Notes under the pieces: generated by a model | What the model saw: only the letters and a program-made list of their open reading frames with translations | Told to the model about the DNA's origin: nothing | Databases searched by the model: none | Translations under genes and position numbers: made by a program | Assembly (NCBI GenBank): GCA_028564705.1 | Contig: JAPXFQ010000113.1 | Location: forward strand, 2,108,001 to 2,172,000 | Direction: 5' to 3' | DNA: 64,000 bases | Source of the DNA: Apricaphanius iberus | Lineage: Eukaryota; Chordata; Actinopteri; Cyprinodontiformes; Aphaniidae | Shown here: piece by piece, positions 37,476 to 51,450 of the stretch | Numbering within the stretch: the stretch's first letter is position 1 | Layout: each line of letters starts with the position of its first letter

Positions 37476-38173
37476 AGCTAGCAGCTTAAGCTAACTAACT
37501 CATAAACTTCTCCCGGGTTGCGTAAGCGACGGAGTTTCTGATTTCACTTTCGCGAACTGGTAAAACTCGTTCGAAACAAAGTAAAACAATTATGAACACT
37601 CATGCTAAGCATACGGTGTATTTTAGCCCGTTGTTACTCAGGAGCTGCTCCTTATTTGAATGGGTCCAAAAAGACTCATTGGAGCTGGAGAGCATCCTCG
37701 ATGCACTTGTTGCTGTGTACGCAGGGGGCGGGGCGTCGAGAGGTTGCAGTGGAGGTTACTGGTTGACCCACAGTCTGACCGTTCGGCTGACAGCCAATAG
37801 TAAGTCGGACAATCAAGCCATGCAAGTGTAAAGCCACGCCCACTAGAAGTGTGGAACACCAAAGGTGCCAAAATTAAAGAAATTTTAACAATACCTGTTT
37901 CAAGAGAAATCTTCTTAGACCGTCTGTGAAAATTATCAGTGGTGCAATAGAACAACTGAAAATGAATTACATTTGTCTGCAAGGTCATTCTGTTTCTTGA
38001 CAATTTGTAGTGCCAAACTTTCCAATATGTCCTCCATATACAATAGTGGAGGAAATAGCTACTGTGGTCCTCTTTTGAACCTCTTGTGATATTTTAATTT
38101 GCATAGATTTGACAGTTTAGGCAGTTTAATCTATACAATAACAATGTGATAACACTTTTCTTAACTTAAAAGC

Positions 38174-38238
<65 letters not shown>
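38174..38238. repeat. (ATCT)16 microsatellite
   Basis: Sixteen uninterrupted ATCT units. Likely polymorphic. Confidence 0.97.
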
Positions 38239-39987
38239 GTAATGTACATGTTTTAGAGGGGGTGGGAAGGAAGTCAGAACTGATTTTATAATCCTTTATT
38301 TTTGATTGGTTAAACTTATTTCAAATACAAAATTTCAATATACATATTCATTGTTGACACTATTAGATTTCTATTCCACTGCATGTGGATTTAAGAAATG
38401 ATTAATGGTTTAACTAATTAATTAAATATATGTATTTACACCTATTTTTAAATGTATTTAGGAGTTTATTAAACTGTGGCTCTTTTGGCACTCCACAGTT
38501 CTTGGTGGTGGTAAGGAAAGAAAAGACTGGGCCTTCCAGTTGGTTTTGCCCTGCCTTTCTCTTGTCATTTAACTGAATCACACTAGTGGAATTTATTGTC
38601 AAAGATATTTCTGTTTCATGCCCATCCCCAAATACCAGAGGAAGAGCAACCATAAGTTTTCCTTATTCTAAGACAATACAAAGGTTAGACAAACCATGCA
38701 TTCCAGACATTTATTAGTCATATATATAACCTTTTGATAATATCTTGTTCACGTTTTTGTTTAACTGTATATTTTCCACTAGCTGAAATAAGAAACTCAA
38801 GCAAGCAGTGAGATGGCCACAAATATTAAGACAATGTAAATAACTCATGAAGCAATTCCATCTCATGAGATGGTGCCCAAGAGTAAAATCCTTTGGACCT
38901 TAATAAAAAAATCAATTAGCATTTCATAAAAAATAAAATAAAATAAAATGCAAATTAATATAATTTATTGGTTATCAATATCTTTATAATATAATTAAAA
39001 CAATTGAAAAAAGAAGCAGAAAAATACAGATGGTTTAATTTAATCTTATTGATCTGATATTTAATTTTGGTTTTAAAAAGAAATTTCAATCAAAATGTAC
39101 AAATATTGTTCCAGTTTTGCAACCTAGACGTGACCCAGATGTAACAGTTTCCACTAAAATAGTTGTCTGTGTAAAAGGAAAGCTGCCATTATCGTACTCA
39201 TTTTATAGTTTTTTAGGATAAATTCAGTAGCACTGATATTAGAGACCCTAAATCCACTCCACACAGTCAGCATGCTCTGTTCCTTATGGGTTTCATTTAA
39301 TCATCTAACAGCCCAACGTGTTGCTTCCCAAATAACTCTGTTCTGATCTCAAGGTACAACACTCTGTGTTAGAGATTGTGACTTATCTCTATTTTGCTCA
39401 GAACATGTATAAAAAAATCCCTTTTGTCCATTTCTTGCAACACTGTTCCCCAGCTTTGTTTAATATGTAGCATGTGGTTGATCTGGCCACATGCCTAACA
39501 TCTTTTCAGTGGAGTGTGGACACTTTTCCAGCATGGCACCTCCTTGTCCTGTGGCCATTAAAACAATTTTTAAACAATAGCAGTAGAAGATTAACGATTT
39601 AATTTGGGGAAAATTTTAAACACTTCATATGTTTTGCTTATCATAGCTTTTTTTTGATCCATTAGGGAAGATCTGTATCCTTTATTACTAGAATAAATAT
39701 GGAAACATCTTTTCTATGCATGGAAAATAGTTTATTTTCAGATTATAAAATCACTCATAATTACACTAGAATTCAAATGTTCTTATCTTTGAAGACTCAT
39801 GCGTGATTCGGATTCGTTACATATTTGATCTTATTCAGTGAAAAAAATATAGTGAAAAAGTTTCTTGTTTGAAAAAATTGAAGGGAACAACCAAAATGTG
39901 GAAAATAATGGAAAAAGTGAATCATACCTGAAGAGAAGTGACTATTTTTGATTGACTGAGACTGAACTTGATGCTATTTTATGTACA

Positions 39988-39993
39988 TTTATT
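39988..39993 (-). terminator. Candidate c1qtnf9 polyadenylation signal
   Basis: AATAAA on the minus strand about 430 bases beyond the c1qtnf9 stop. If this is the signal used, the SINE-like fragment at 40012-40210 would lie within the 3'UTR. Other weaker signals are possible. Confidence 0.3.
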
Positions 39994-40011
39994 TAAATAT
40001 AACTAAAGTAC

Positions 40012-40210
40012 TGTTTCCTCCCACAGTCCAAAAACAGTACTAGTAGGTTCATCTGTCTCTCTAAATTGTCCTTAGAGATGAGTGTGTTTCTGCGTGGGTG
40101 TTTATCCTGTGTGTCTCTGAGTTGCCCTGCTATGGACTGGCGACTGGTCCAGGGTGTGTGTATTCCACCTCTCGCCCGATGATTGCTAGAGACATGCATC
40201 CCTATATAGG
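40012..40210 (+). repeat. Truncated copy of the GGAT-tailed SINE
   Basis: Shares CTCCCACAGTCCAAAAACA, TAAATTGTCCTTAG, ATGGACTGGCGACTGGTCCA and the GGATGGAGGG end with the element at 25510-25860. The tRNA-like head is missing. It lies just downstream of the c1qtnf9 coding sequence. Confidence 0.65.
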
Positions 40211-40423
40211 ATGGAGGGTTTGAAGGGAAATGATCACATTTTACGTAAAATAGATTCCATTGGATTGTAAACAGATAAAAATTAAACTAAATTAAACTGA
40301 ACGTCCCACTGGAAAATTATCGAGTTGCCTAGTTGTGAAATTCTAATAAAAACAAACATTCAAAGTTTTTACCCATGAAATCAGATTTGGTTTGTTTTAT
40401 AATATCAGATCTTCTTTGTTAAA

Positions 40424-43400
40424 TTAAACTCCAAAGATTATGAACCCAGAGAACGTAGAGTCATCATCTTCATCAGCAAAGAGCCCATTGTACAGCTCTC
40501 CACCAACCACCTGCAGCCACACTTTGTCCCCGACATCCAGGTGCAGCACAGCGCCCCCTGCTGCCTGGTCCTCGCTGGTTTGGTAGACGTCCATGGTGTG
40601 GATGATTTTTAAGCCATTCTTCACCAGGGCCACTTTCACGTTTCTGGCGAAAACGGTGATGTAGTAGGTGAAGAAGTAGGCGCCAGCCACTGGGCACGTG
40701 AATCTCCCAGTCTGAGGGTTGTAGTGGTTTTGTTCGTTGTAAATGATCTTGTCGAACCGGATCGGCATGTTGGCCGGTGGAATTTTGGTACTTGCCGTGA
40801 GTCCCACGGAGAAGGCACTTCTGGGGATGACAGGGGACTCTCCCTTTTCACCGCTGTCACCCTTCTCCCCCCGAGCCCCTCTTTCGCCACGGTAACCAAT
40901 GTTTCCCTTGTGACCAGGAACACCCATTTCTCCCTTTAGGCCTGGCTTTCCAGGGGGTCCCTGTGGCCCCTGAATACCTCTGTCACCTCTGAGACCAACA
41001 TCCCCTTTTGGACCACGTGGTCCTGGAGGGCCCAAATCTCCTTTAGGTCCTTGGGGTCCTGGTAGTCCGAGTTCTCCCTTACTTCCTTTTGGCCCAAGTG
41101 GCCCCTGTATTCCTTGGGGTCCCATTTTGCCAGGATGCCCCTTTTCTCCATTTTCTCCTTTTTTTCCTTTTGGCCCATCTGTACCGATTGTACCTGTAGA
41201 TAATAGATGAAGAATACAACAGGACTGAAAATCGACTCCCATGAAAAGCTGAAGGGTATTTTATTGGGATTTGATGTCAAAAAGAGCAACACAATGTGGC
41301 AAGTTATTTTGGGGTGGAAGCAAAACGGTACATTGTTTTAAAAAAAATGTTTACACTTGTCAAACAATAACTCTGGAGGAGCTGCTGAGAAGCCCAGCTA
41401 GGATGGTGGAATATAAACTGATCAGACAGAACATCAGTATGTCCAGATATTCTGTGTAACTGTCTTGATGTGATTAAGATTTTTATATGAATATATTTTA
41501 CTTGACAAGTCCTATGACGATATATTAATTTAATTAAGACAGTTTGTGTATCTGATGTATTGTTTAAATACCTTGATGTGATTCTTTGATGAAAATAAAC
41601 AGGAATCAAATATTGTGGACAACTGAGGTACATTTCTGTCTCTTTTAAGTACGGAATAGGTTCTCATTGGGTCGTACCCTGATAAGTACCCTATTGTACC
41701 CTTTTTAAGGGAACAACTCTGTACCAGTTGAAATGGCACGGGCGTCTGGTTAGGATGCCTCCTAGACACCTCTCTGGTGAGGTGTTCCGGGCACATCCCA
41801 CCAGGAGGAGGCCCAGAGGAAGACCCAGGACTCGCTGGTGGGACTATGTCTCCTGGCTTGCCCGGGAGCACCTCGGGATTCCTCCCGAAGAGCTTGCGCA
41901 AAGTGGCCGGGGAGAGGGAAGTCTGGGTCTCTCTGCTTAAGCTACTGCCCCCGCGACCCGACCCCGGATAAGAGGAAGAAGATGGTTGGAGGGATGGATC
42001 TCCATACTATAGTTTAAAGGCACATTTATATCTAAAGGGGTATATGGTTGTACTTAAAATGGTACGACTTCATAAGGTACAAAAAATGGACCAGGACTGA
42101 AGGGTACAGCAATGTCTCTCAAAAAGGAAAACCCCCAGCGACAAGCATTTGTACCCGATTAGGTACAAATGGTACCCCTATTTTTGAGAGTGTATTAGTC
42201 ATGCATTTGCCCAATCTGGACATTATATTAGAGTGGCAAGAAGAAAGACAATGTTGGAACAGGAGTTTCTACTCAGAGTTTGTTTCAAACCACATAGAGA
42301 ACAACAAAAGTGTGGAAAAAGTTGCATAATTTACTTTTCTAACCTAGACAAAATGCTGCATTTGGCAGAAAAACACAGCACATCACACTGAGCACAGCAT
42401 GTGGAGAATGGTGGTGGCTTTATCATGCCGTGGGGATGGTTTTTATATCAGCAGAGACAGGAAAGTTGGTCAGAGTTGATGGGAAGATGCATGGAGAGAT
42501 ATACTGGACAATATTGGAAAAGCTGTTAGAGGTTGTAAAAGGACTAAAGATGAGTCTGGATCACGGCAAATGCACAAACCTGAATGGCCCAGTCAAAGTC
42601 CTGAGTTGAATTGAATGAGAATCTCTTTCAGAACTTGAAAACCGCTGTTAGCAGACATCTCTAGACATGTAAAGCAGGTTAAAGACAAACCACAACAGGC
42701 TTGCTGCTGTAATGAAAGTAAAAGGCGGTTCTACAAAATATTGACTGCTTACTAATCAGGTAGGAAATGTGGAGGAGCTGATGACATGTTTTTAGATTTT
42801 TATACACAAGAAATGTTGAACGCCATGAACCCTTTCTATTGCGCTTCAACATTAATACTGGTTTATCAAATAAAAACATAAATCAATTCATTAATGTTTC
42901 TAACCGTCTTTCAAGGGATATTCATAATTTGCTAGGTACTGTAGATTGCAACATGACAAAGTAATGCTGTAAAGTAAGAGAATAAAATAACACAAGCAGA
43001 AATGCTGTTTTTTAATTGCTGGGTTGTTATGTTACGATACTCACCTGTGTCTCCTTTGTCTCCCTTGAGTCCATCAGTACCTGTTAGTCCAGGAGGGCCA
43101 ACTTCACCTTTACATGAAACATAAAAACACAAAAGTGTTTTTATAAGTGAGGGGAATTAATACTTTAAAACGCATAAAAATGTAAATATACAGATTTAAT
43201 CACTGAATGAGAACATTATTTAAAAGTTTACATAGATCGTTTGGACACAGACGGAAGATTTCAAGCCTTTATTTCTGCAAATTATTATTTTTCACTAACA
43301 ACTTACAATAATAACATTTACGATTACAATAATATAAAAGACCAATAAAAATAGTTTGAATTCAGAAATGTGGGATTAATGAAAAGTATGATTAACAACT

Positions 43401-43718
43401 ACTTAAAGCTGGTTATTTCCAAGAGGTACTTTTAACCTGACAACAGGCCTAATGGAAGCAAACATTTTTTTATTGAAATTGACTCTAGCTACATTTCAGT
43501 TAAAACTTCCAAAGTCTTCTTCTCGACTTGCCTTTGTCTCCTTTGTCCCCTCTGAGTCCGTCTCTGCCGTCTCTTCCCGGTGAACCATTGTGACCTGGAT
43601 CACCTGGGATTCCAGGATACCCACAAACGCAGCCTTTACTTGTTGTTGATTCCTCTGCAACACTTCTGACGACCAAGAGCAGCAGCAGGAGAGCAACCCT
43701 AAAGCTTATGTGCAACAT
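40424..43718 (-). CDS. c1qtnf9: C1q/TNF-related protein 9 (CTRP9)
   Basis: Secreted adiponectin-like hormone, thought to act on vascular and metabolic tissues and to assemble as trimers (family knowledge). Exons: 43718-43532, 43107-43045, 41193-40424, together 339 codons plus stop (human about 333). Start chosen at 43718 because it opens a signal peptide, [17 protein letters not shown], cleaved near SVA|EE; an in-frame ATG at 43814 would bury that signal. Next comes a short Cys-containing segment ([12 protein letters not shown]), a Gly-X-Y collagen region across all three exons ([13 protein letters not shown] onward), then a C1q domain from about [13 protein letters not shown] to FSGFIIFGV. 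The C1q block [20 protein letters not shown] and [16 protein letters not shown] match CTRP9 specifically. The first intron appears to use a GC donor (AAAG|GCAAGT). Confidence 0.93.
41640..42195. mobile_element. GTACC-rich element split by a LINE fragment
   Basis: The left part (CGTACCCTGATAAGTACCC...CTCTGTACC, 41672-41724) and right part (GGTATATGG...GGTACAAATGGTACCCC, 42040-42180) are the same GTACC-rich repeat type as 3785-4335. They are separated by the LINE-like insert at 41725-41997. It lies in the second c1qtnf9 intron. Confidence 0.5.
41725..41997 (+). mobile_element. LINE 3'-end fragment, frameshifted
   Basis: Plus-strand translation gives [40 protein letters not shown] and GIPPEEL, then in the +1 frame [20 protein letters not shown]. 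This is the familiar C-terminus of an RTE/Rex-like fish LINE, broken by a single-base frameshift near 41895. It ends with the GGATGG-type tail. Only the 3' end is present. Confidence 0.65.
42340..42775 (+). mobile_element. Tc1-like transposase relic in c1qtnf9 intron 2
   Basis: Shows decayed transposase phrases in order: AATGGTGGTGGCTTTATCATG, GTGGGGATGG, GACAGGAAAGTTGGTCAGAG, then GAATGGCCCAGTCAAAGTCC and TTGAATTGAATGAGAATCT (the Asn-Pro-Ile-Glu-Asn-like region), and AAAGGCGGTTCTACAAAATATTGAC near the end. Many stops and gaps; not coding now. Confidence 0.6.
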
Positions 43719-45410
43719 TGCACATGTTGTACTTTTAGACTTTAAGAAGAAGCTCAAGTATGGCACAGAGTAAACTTTATTACCCAAAAGTCTGACTCGA
43801 GACCCTCCATGCAACAGTGGCAGAGTGTGACAGAAGCCAAAGAGTCACAGCCTGTATAAAGCTTAACGTATCTCTCAAAGCATTCTCATTGGTCACTGTT
43901 TTTGGTTTAGTTATTGACTCTGCTCTAGCAGTTATGCATGGCCTCCGTCCCTTCATATGCTTCTACTGGTACTACTGAGGCTAATAATAAGCTCAGACTC
44001 ACAGTGTTTGAGAATAGTTTCACTTGAGCTGCCTGTCTGTGCAGAGGAGAAAATGAGATCTTAACCTTGGGCATGTTTTAACGTGCTTTCATATCTCATT
44101 GACAGATATCATATTTATTTATTGTGCAATAAAAAGAGTCTAATGTATGAAATGACCTTTAAATTAAAAAGCTGCTGCCTTTTAGTTTAACGATCCACAT
44201 TACTTAGACTAGTTTTAGTTGTCCAACGCTAGCAGAGTCTTAAGATGTTGGCTCATGCATGCCTTGTTTCATGTCTGCCATGAAAAAAAGAGCAATGGAA
44301 AGATCCGATGGCATGAAATGGATCAGTGGCATTAAAATATCAATAGCTGTGGTGAAAAACTCTACCATAACCATCCTGAATCAAACCTGCTTTTATAACT
44401 GATATCAAACCTTTCTCCTTGTAGATATTAGATAACTGTGACAGCTTGTGTCAGGCTTTTTTCATTTTCACCTCCTTCCAATTACATTTACTTATGGTGT
44501 TATTTATTTCATTTGTTCACAAGGTGTGCAAAAATATCCATGCAGCAGGCATTTTCCTCTTTTTTTTTGCATTAGAACCACAAATCTTAATTTTATAAGA
44601 TAGACAGACACAAAGGTCTGCCTAAAAGCGTTGTGGAAGTAGAATTATACATTATTTTAAAACATTTTTATGCCTAAAACATGAAAAGTGTGGCCTTCAT
44701 TTGCGTTCAGCCCCTCTGTGCCCATATAGAGCCATCATATACTGTCCTCACAGCTGCTAGCTTCCAAATTATTTCTGAAAAGAATCGAAACAACAGCATT
44801 ACACTGCCACCACCATGATTTCTTTTTTTCAAGGTGATGTGCAATCTTTCTTCCATTGTTTGTGATAAATTACAAACTGGCTTTCATTCCAGAAATTGTT
44901 TTTTGCCCTGCCTATCGTTTAGGGACACAACTTTGTCTTGATAAGTTTGCAGTCATACCAAACTTGTTCCATTTTCAGATGTAATGGTTTGAATAAGTTC
45001 CATGAGATGTTCTGAGATAAGACATTGTTTCATAACCTGAAACAACTCCTGACCTGTCTGTTGTGTTCAAATCATTCTCATTTATGAATGACTACGGAAG
45101 ATTTGTGATCACTGGACACTATTAGTTCAGTTTTTTGGACTACATTCACTTTTTTTTGTCCAAAGTATTAAAGATCATATGTACACTGTTTAACCTTTTG
45201 TGTCTCCAAAAGAAACGTCTTGTTCTATCAATTTGAACATAACTAATTTCTTTGTTGGCAGCAAATAATTCTCTTCCATTACCTTCATCGCATTAAAAAT
45301 GAGCCTCCAAAATCATTAGAGGATCAAGGAGGGATTTGATTTCTTACTCATGGTGCTAGACAAAGGGATACTGTTACTGTCTTGAATCAGAAACCAGCCT
45401 CCAAATAATT
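43719..45410. other. c1qtnf9 upstream region
   Basis: Should contain the c1qtnf9 promoter and 5'UTR. A TATAAA occurs at about 43855 but on the plus strand, so it does not support minus-strand transcription. From about 44.78 to 45.2 kb the sequence resembles a heavily decayed Tc1-like element (CTGCCACCACCATGATTT, CAAGGTGATGTGCAATCTTTC). Nothing else recognised. Confidence 0.4.
44780..45210 (-). repeat. Possible decayed Tc1-like element
   Basis: Phrases such as CACTGCCACCACCATGATT and GAACCATTTTCAG-like blocks in minus orientation suggest a degraded transposase. Ends cannot be defined. Confidence 0.33.
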
Positions 45411-45428
45411 ATGCTGTACTGTAGACGC

Positions 45429-48390
<2,962 letters not shown>

Positions 48391-48789
48391 CTATAGTGAA
48401 CAATGTGGAGACGCACAGCTGTCCTGAAGAAAATAAATAAGAAGAATTAAAATAAATAAGAATGACCATCACAAACTCTCTTTATTTATCACACACATTA
48501 TTACACAATTTGTCCTGTTACAGGAACAAACTTATATGTTTTTTAATGTGATTTTATAAGCAAGTCCAACAGAAAGTAGTGGATGACTAAGAAATGGGGG
48601 AAAGTGATTCATGCTATTTAATATTTCTTACAAATAAAAATCTAATGTGCTATTTCATACTGTACACTTTCTATTTTATATGCATATTATTTCTCAAATT
48701 GTATTGATATGTGTACATCTTGGCTTTCACTTTCCTTGGTGTGGGCTATCTACCTGCTTTATTTATTCAGGAACTAATAGTAGTAACTA

Positions 48790-49345
48790 GTCTGGAATCA
48801 ACAATTTTCATTACCTGCTAGAGATTCTGAGTTTGATTCAAGTCTAAACCTTGACTAAGCCAATTTAAAATATGAATATGCTTCGACCATTTCATCGTAA
48901 CTCTAGCTGCATATTTAGGGTCCAAACCCATTCTTGATTCTTTTCTTGCAGGTTTTCTTTGATAATTGTCCTATGTTGGCTCCACCCTTCCACTCAACTG
49001 TAACCAGCCTCTCTTTTACACATTGAAGAAAACCTCACCACAGCATGATGGTGCCAACACCATGTTTCACCATTGAGATAGTGTCATGAAACCTCTGAGA
49101 CCTTCACAGACCACCACATCTGTATTTATATGTAACACAGGAAACTATTTACTAATCAAAAGGTTATTGGTTGCACAACATTTTATTTAGGGGTAGCCTT
49201 CACGGTTTTCAGTTCAGAAAAAGGGAGAACCATTTATTATTTTAATTTCTTATCTGTGCTCAACATTGTGTTCTATCACGTAAAATCCCATAAAAAACTA
49301 AAGTTCATGACTGTAATAAAACCAGATGTGAAGAAGTGAATACTT
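48790..49345 (-). repeat. Decayed Tc1-like element
   Basis: Phrases typical of degraded Tc1 copies in minus orientation: CTCACCACAGCATGATGGTG, CACCATGTTTCACCATTGAG and an end-like GAAGTGAATACTTTTGCAA at about 49332. No intact ends. Confidence 0.45.
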
Positions 49346-49949
49346 TTGCAAAAACCGCAATGATTAAAGTAAATAGCTTTCCCACTTCTGTAATTGAGTA
49401 TTTTACATCCATATGGCTTGCATAAAATTGTGAAAGCAGTGAACAGAGAAGGGTGTGGTCTCTTGGCTGCTGTCCCGACCAGGGACGAACTCTCTTATTG
49501 CTATGACAACAACATATCCTGTTTGCGGCTCGTTGATGCGCTGTGATGGCCGCTTCATTTGAGCTACATAGCAGTGACATAAAATAAATAACTGAATGTA
49601 AAGAAGTTCAAAATCGATCAAAAACACCTATTCACAGCTGGAAGTATGCATCACAGTGTGCGTTTGTGTTTCATAAAATTACGTCAGTCCGATGTGACGC
49701 AGATTCTGCTGCATGTGTTGAAATGTGCGGCTTTTTCCCTCCCCCAAGTTTAACTGATTTACTTCTAAAAAGTCTCACCTTCTTATGTTAGCCATTACAA
49801 CGTATTTTTTTTTGCTACTTCCAACTGTTTCTATTTCAAAAAAAGCTGCTGCGCACACAAAACTGCGACATAGCTACTGCATCGATTGCACAAACATGAC
49901 GCCCCGCATATGATTAACGCACTGTCAGTAGTTTGTATAGATGACGTGT

Positions 49950-50225
49950 ATCACTTACTGTAAAGGAAAGAGCGGTGACAGTTCTCCCGTATCCCAAAAC
50001 TGAGCTATTCAGACCCGAGGAGGATGATGCTGAACTGCTGAAGCATCCATAAAGCGCAGGACGAGCGCGCCTCGGGCCAGACTGGACCTCACTCTGTCCG
50101 GGAGGGGGCGGACACTGGCTTTTATGTGCACCAGCTCCATCAAAGGGGGGTTGGGGGGGGGGGGGGGGACACACACGACGTGTCTCCTCTCTCCCGGATG
50201 GCGGTCAGTGTGTTAGTGCCTGCTC
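49950..50225 (-). promoter_or_regulatory. Possible tagln3 promoter / non-coding exon region
   Basis: A GC- and CpG-richer island (GCGCAGGACGAGCGCGCCTC, CACACACGACGTGTCTCC) about 1.6-1.8 kb upstream of the tagln3 ATG, where the non-coding first exon implied by the acceptor at 48423 could start. No TATA or initiator is convincing. Confidence 0.3.
50153..50168. repeat. G16 homopolymer
   Basis: Sixteen consecutive G residues preceded by GGGGGGTT and followed by ACACACACG. Could form a G-quadruplex together with the preceding G6. Confidence 0.9.
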
Positions 50226-50455
50226 AGCTATGTGCAAAGTGACCCCCAACCCCCCTCAGCAACCAGGGCCACATGAATGCGTCAAATCAATTGTCCGCAA
50301 GCCAATACTGATCAGCTCTGTGCCCAACACCAACCCCACAATAGTATCTTATCCTCAGCCAGTCAGCTGATTTCAGTTCGGTGATTTGATCACAGACTTC
50401 TCAATTGCTTGCATTTGCACAACTAGTAAAAACAGGTAAAGAAAAATACAGAAGA

Positions 50456-50516
50456 AGGAAGGAAGGAAGGAAGGAGGGAAGGAAGGAAGGAAGGAAGGAA
50501 GGAAGGAAGGAAGGAA
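50456..50516. repeat. (GGAA)n microsatellite
   Basis: About fifteen GGAA units with one GGAG interruption. GGAA is the core ETS-factor binding motif. Confidence 0.95.
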
Positions 50517-50639
50517 ATGGCAGACGGATTAATATGCGTGAGGAGAAAGAAAGGATAGAAAAAGTATTCAAATGTTTCTAGGAGTGAATGTGGAGAGCCT
50601 ACAGAGTCACAGACGGTTGACCAGCAGCCTTTAACATTT

Positions 50640-51075
50640 CAATAGTCTGCCGTAATGAAAAACATTTTGCCCATTTCTCCATTGGATAACCTCTGATGTT
50701 GTTCAGACTGCTGGGTTCTCTTTTGCACTCTGTTCTCTTTAACCCCACAGGTTTTCCAGAGGAGCCAATCCTGTGTTTGTTTGAGCATTTTAATTTGGAT
50801 CATCGTTTCCCTGAAATACCTACTGAAAGTTTTTTGTAAAATCCACCAGACCTTTTTCCTTTAACACCCTGGTATTTTGAGAGCTCATGAAACCTCCACT
50901 GAATATTAGGCCCATAGCATCACAGATCCTCCACCTTACTAAAATAGCTGCAACATCTGTTTTCCAAGTATATATATATATATACATACAGTATACAGTA
51001 TATATATATATACAGTATACAGTATATATATATATATACATACAGTATACAGTATATATATACATACAGTATACA

Positions 51076-51153
<78 letters not shown>

Positions 51154-51450
51154 TGATACCAAACACTGATGGAGTTTTTGTCCAATCTGAGAAAAGCACA
51201 CAGTTCACGGTTCCAGTAGACCTTAGCACACTGCATATATTTACGTTTGTGAAAGCAGGAGAGAAGGTTATTCTTTCTTACATCACTCCCACACAACTGG
51301 TTAGCACGTGCGTAGACAGCTCCAGATGGTTGTTATGGAGATTTGGTGACTCCAGGATGTCCCTCTTTGTCAAGTTCTCTAAACATGAGCTTTGGGGATA
51401 CTTTTACCTCCCTTAGCATCTTCCTCACTGATTGTGGAGTTAAGTTAGGT
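50640..51450 (-). mobile_element. Decayed DNA transposon interrupted by (TA)n
   Basis: The left part (CATAGCATCACAGATCCTCC at about 50914) and right part (CCAATCTGAGAAAAGCACACAG, GATGGTTGTTATGGAGATTTG, GAGCTTTGGGGATACTTTTACCTCCCTTA) read as one continuous transposase-like relic of a type common in fish. It is split by the TA-rich tract at 50969-51149. Superfamily not certain. Confidence 0.5.
50969..51149. repeat. (TA)36 tract with higher-order GTATACAG repeats
   Basis: The right 73 bases (51077-51149) are pure TA. The left part alternates (TA)n with ACAGTATACAGTA units three to four times. All of it is self-complementary, so it can extrude cruciforms. Long alternating-frame ORFs across it are artefacts. 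Confidence 0.95.

Larger units (their letters stand above)
23289..40423. other. Spacer between spata13 coding exons and c1qtnf9
   Basis: About 17 kb without a recognised coding exon. Part of it must be the first intron(s) and promoter of spata13, and the end next to c1qtnf9 includes that gene's 3'UTR. It contains the nested L2+SINE at 24.7-26.2 kb, a (GT)n tract, a truncated Tc1 copy, a SINE, the two identical 64-bp fragments, an hAT-like element and an (ATCT)n tract. The stretches 26.2-27.0, 29.7-32.0, 33.1-35.9, 38.3-40.0 kb show only ordinary AT-rich sequence. Confidence 0.5.

Noticed and set aside
43850..43865. TATAAA upstream of c1qtnf9
   Set aside because: The motif reads TATAAA on the plus strand, while c1qtnf9 is on the minus strand; no downstream plus-strand gene is seen.
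49914..50174. 86-codon Pro/Ser-rich minus-strand frame
   Set aside because: Made from the G16 run and GC-rich promoter-like sequence; no homology and no splice support.
50820..51296. Long overlapping frames encoding repeated IYIYIY
   Set aside because: They are open only because (TA)n repeats contain no stop in some frames; there is no other protein-like sequence.
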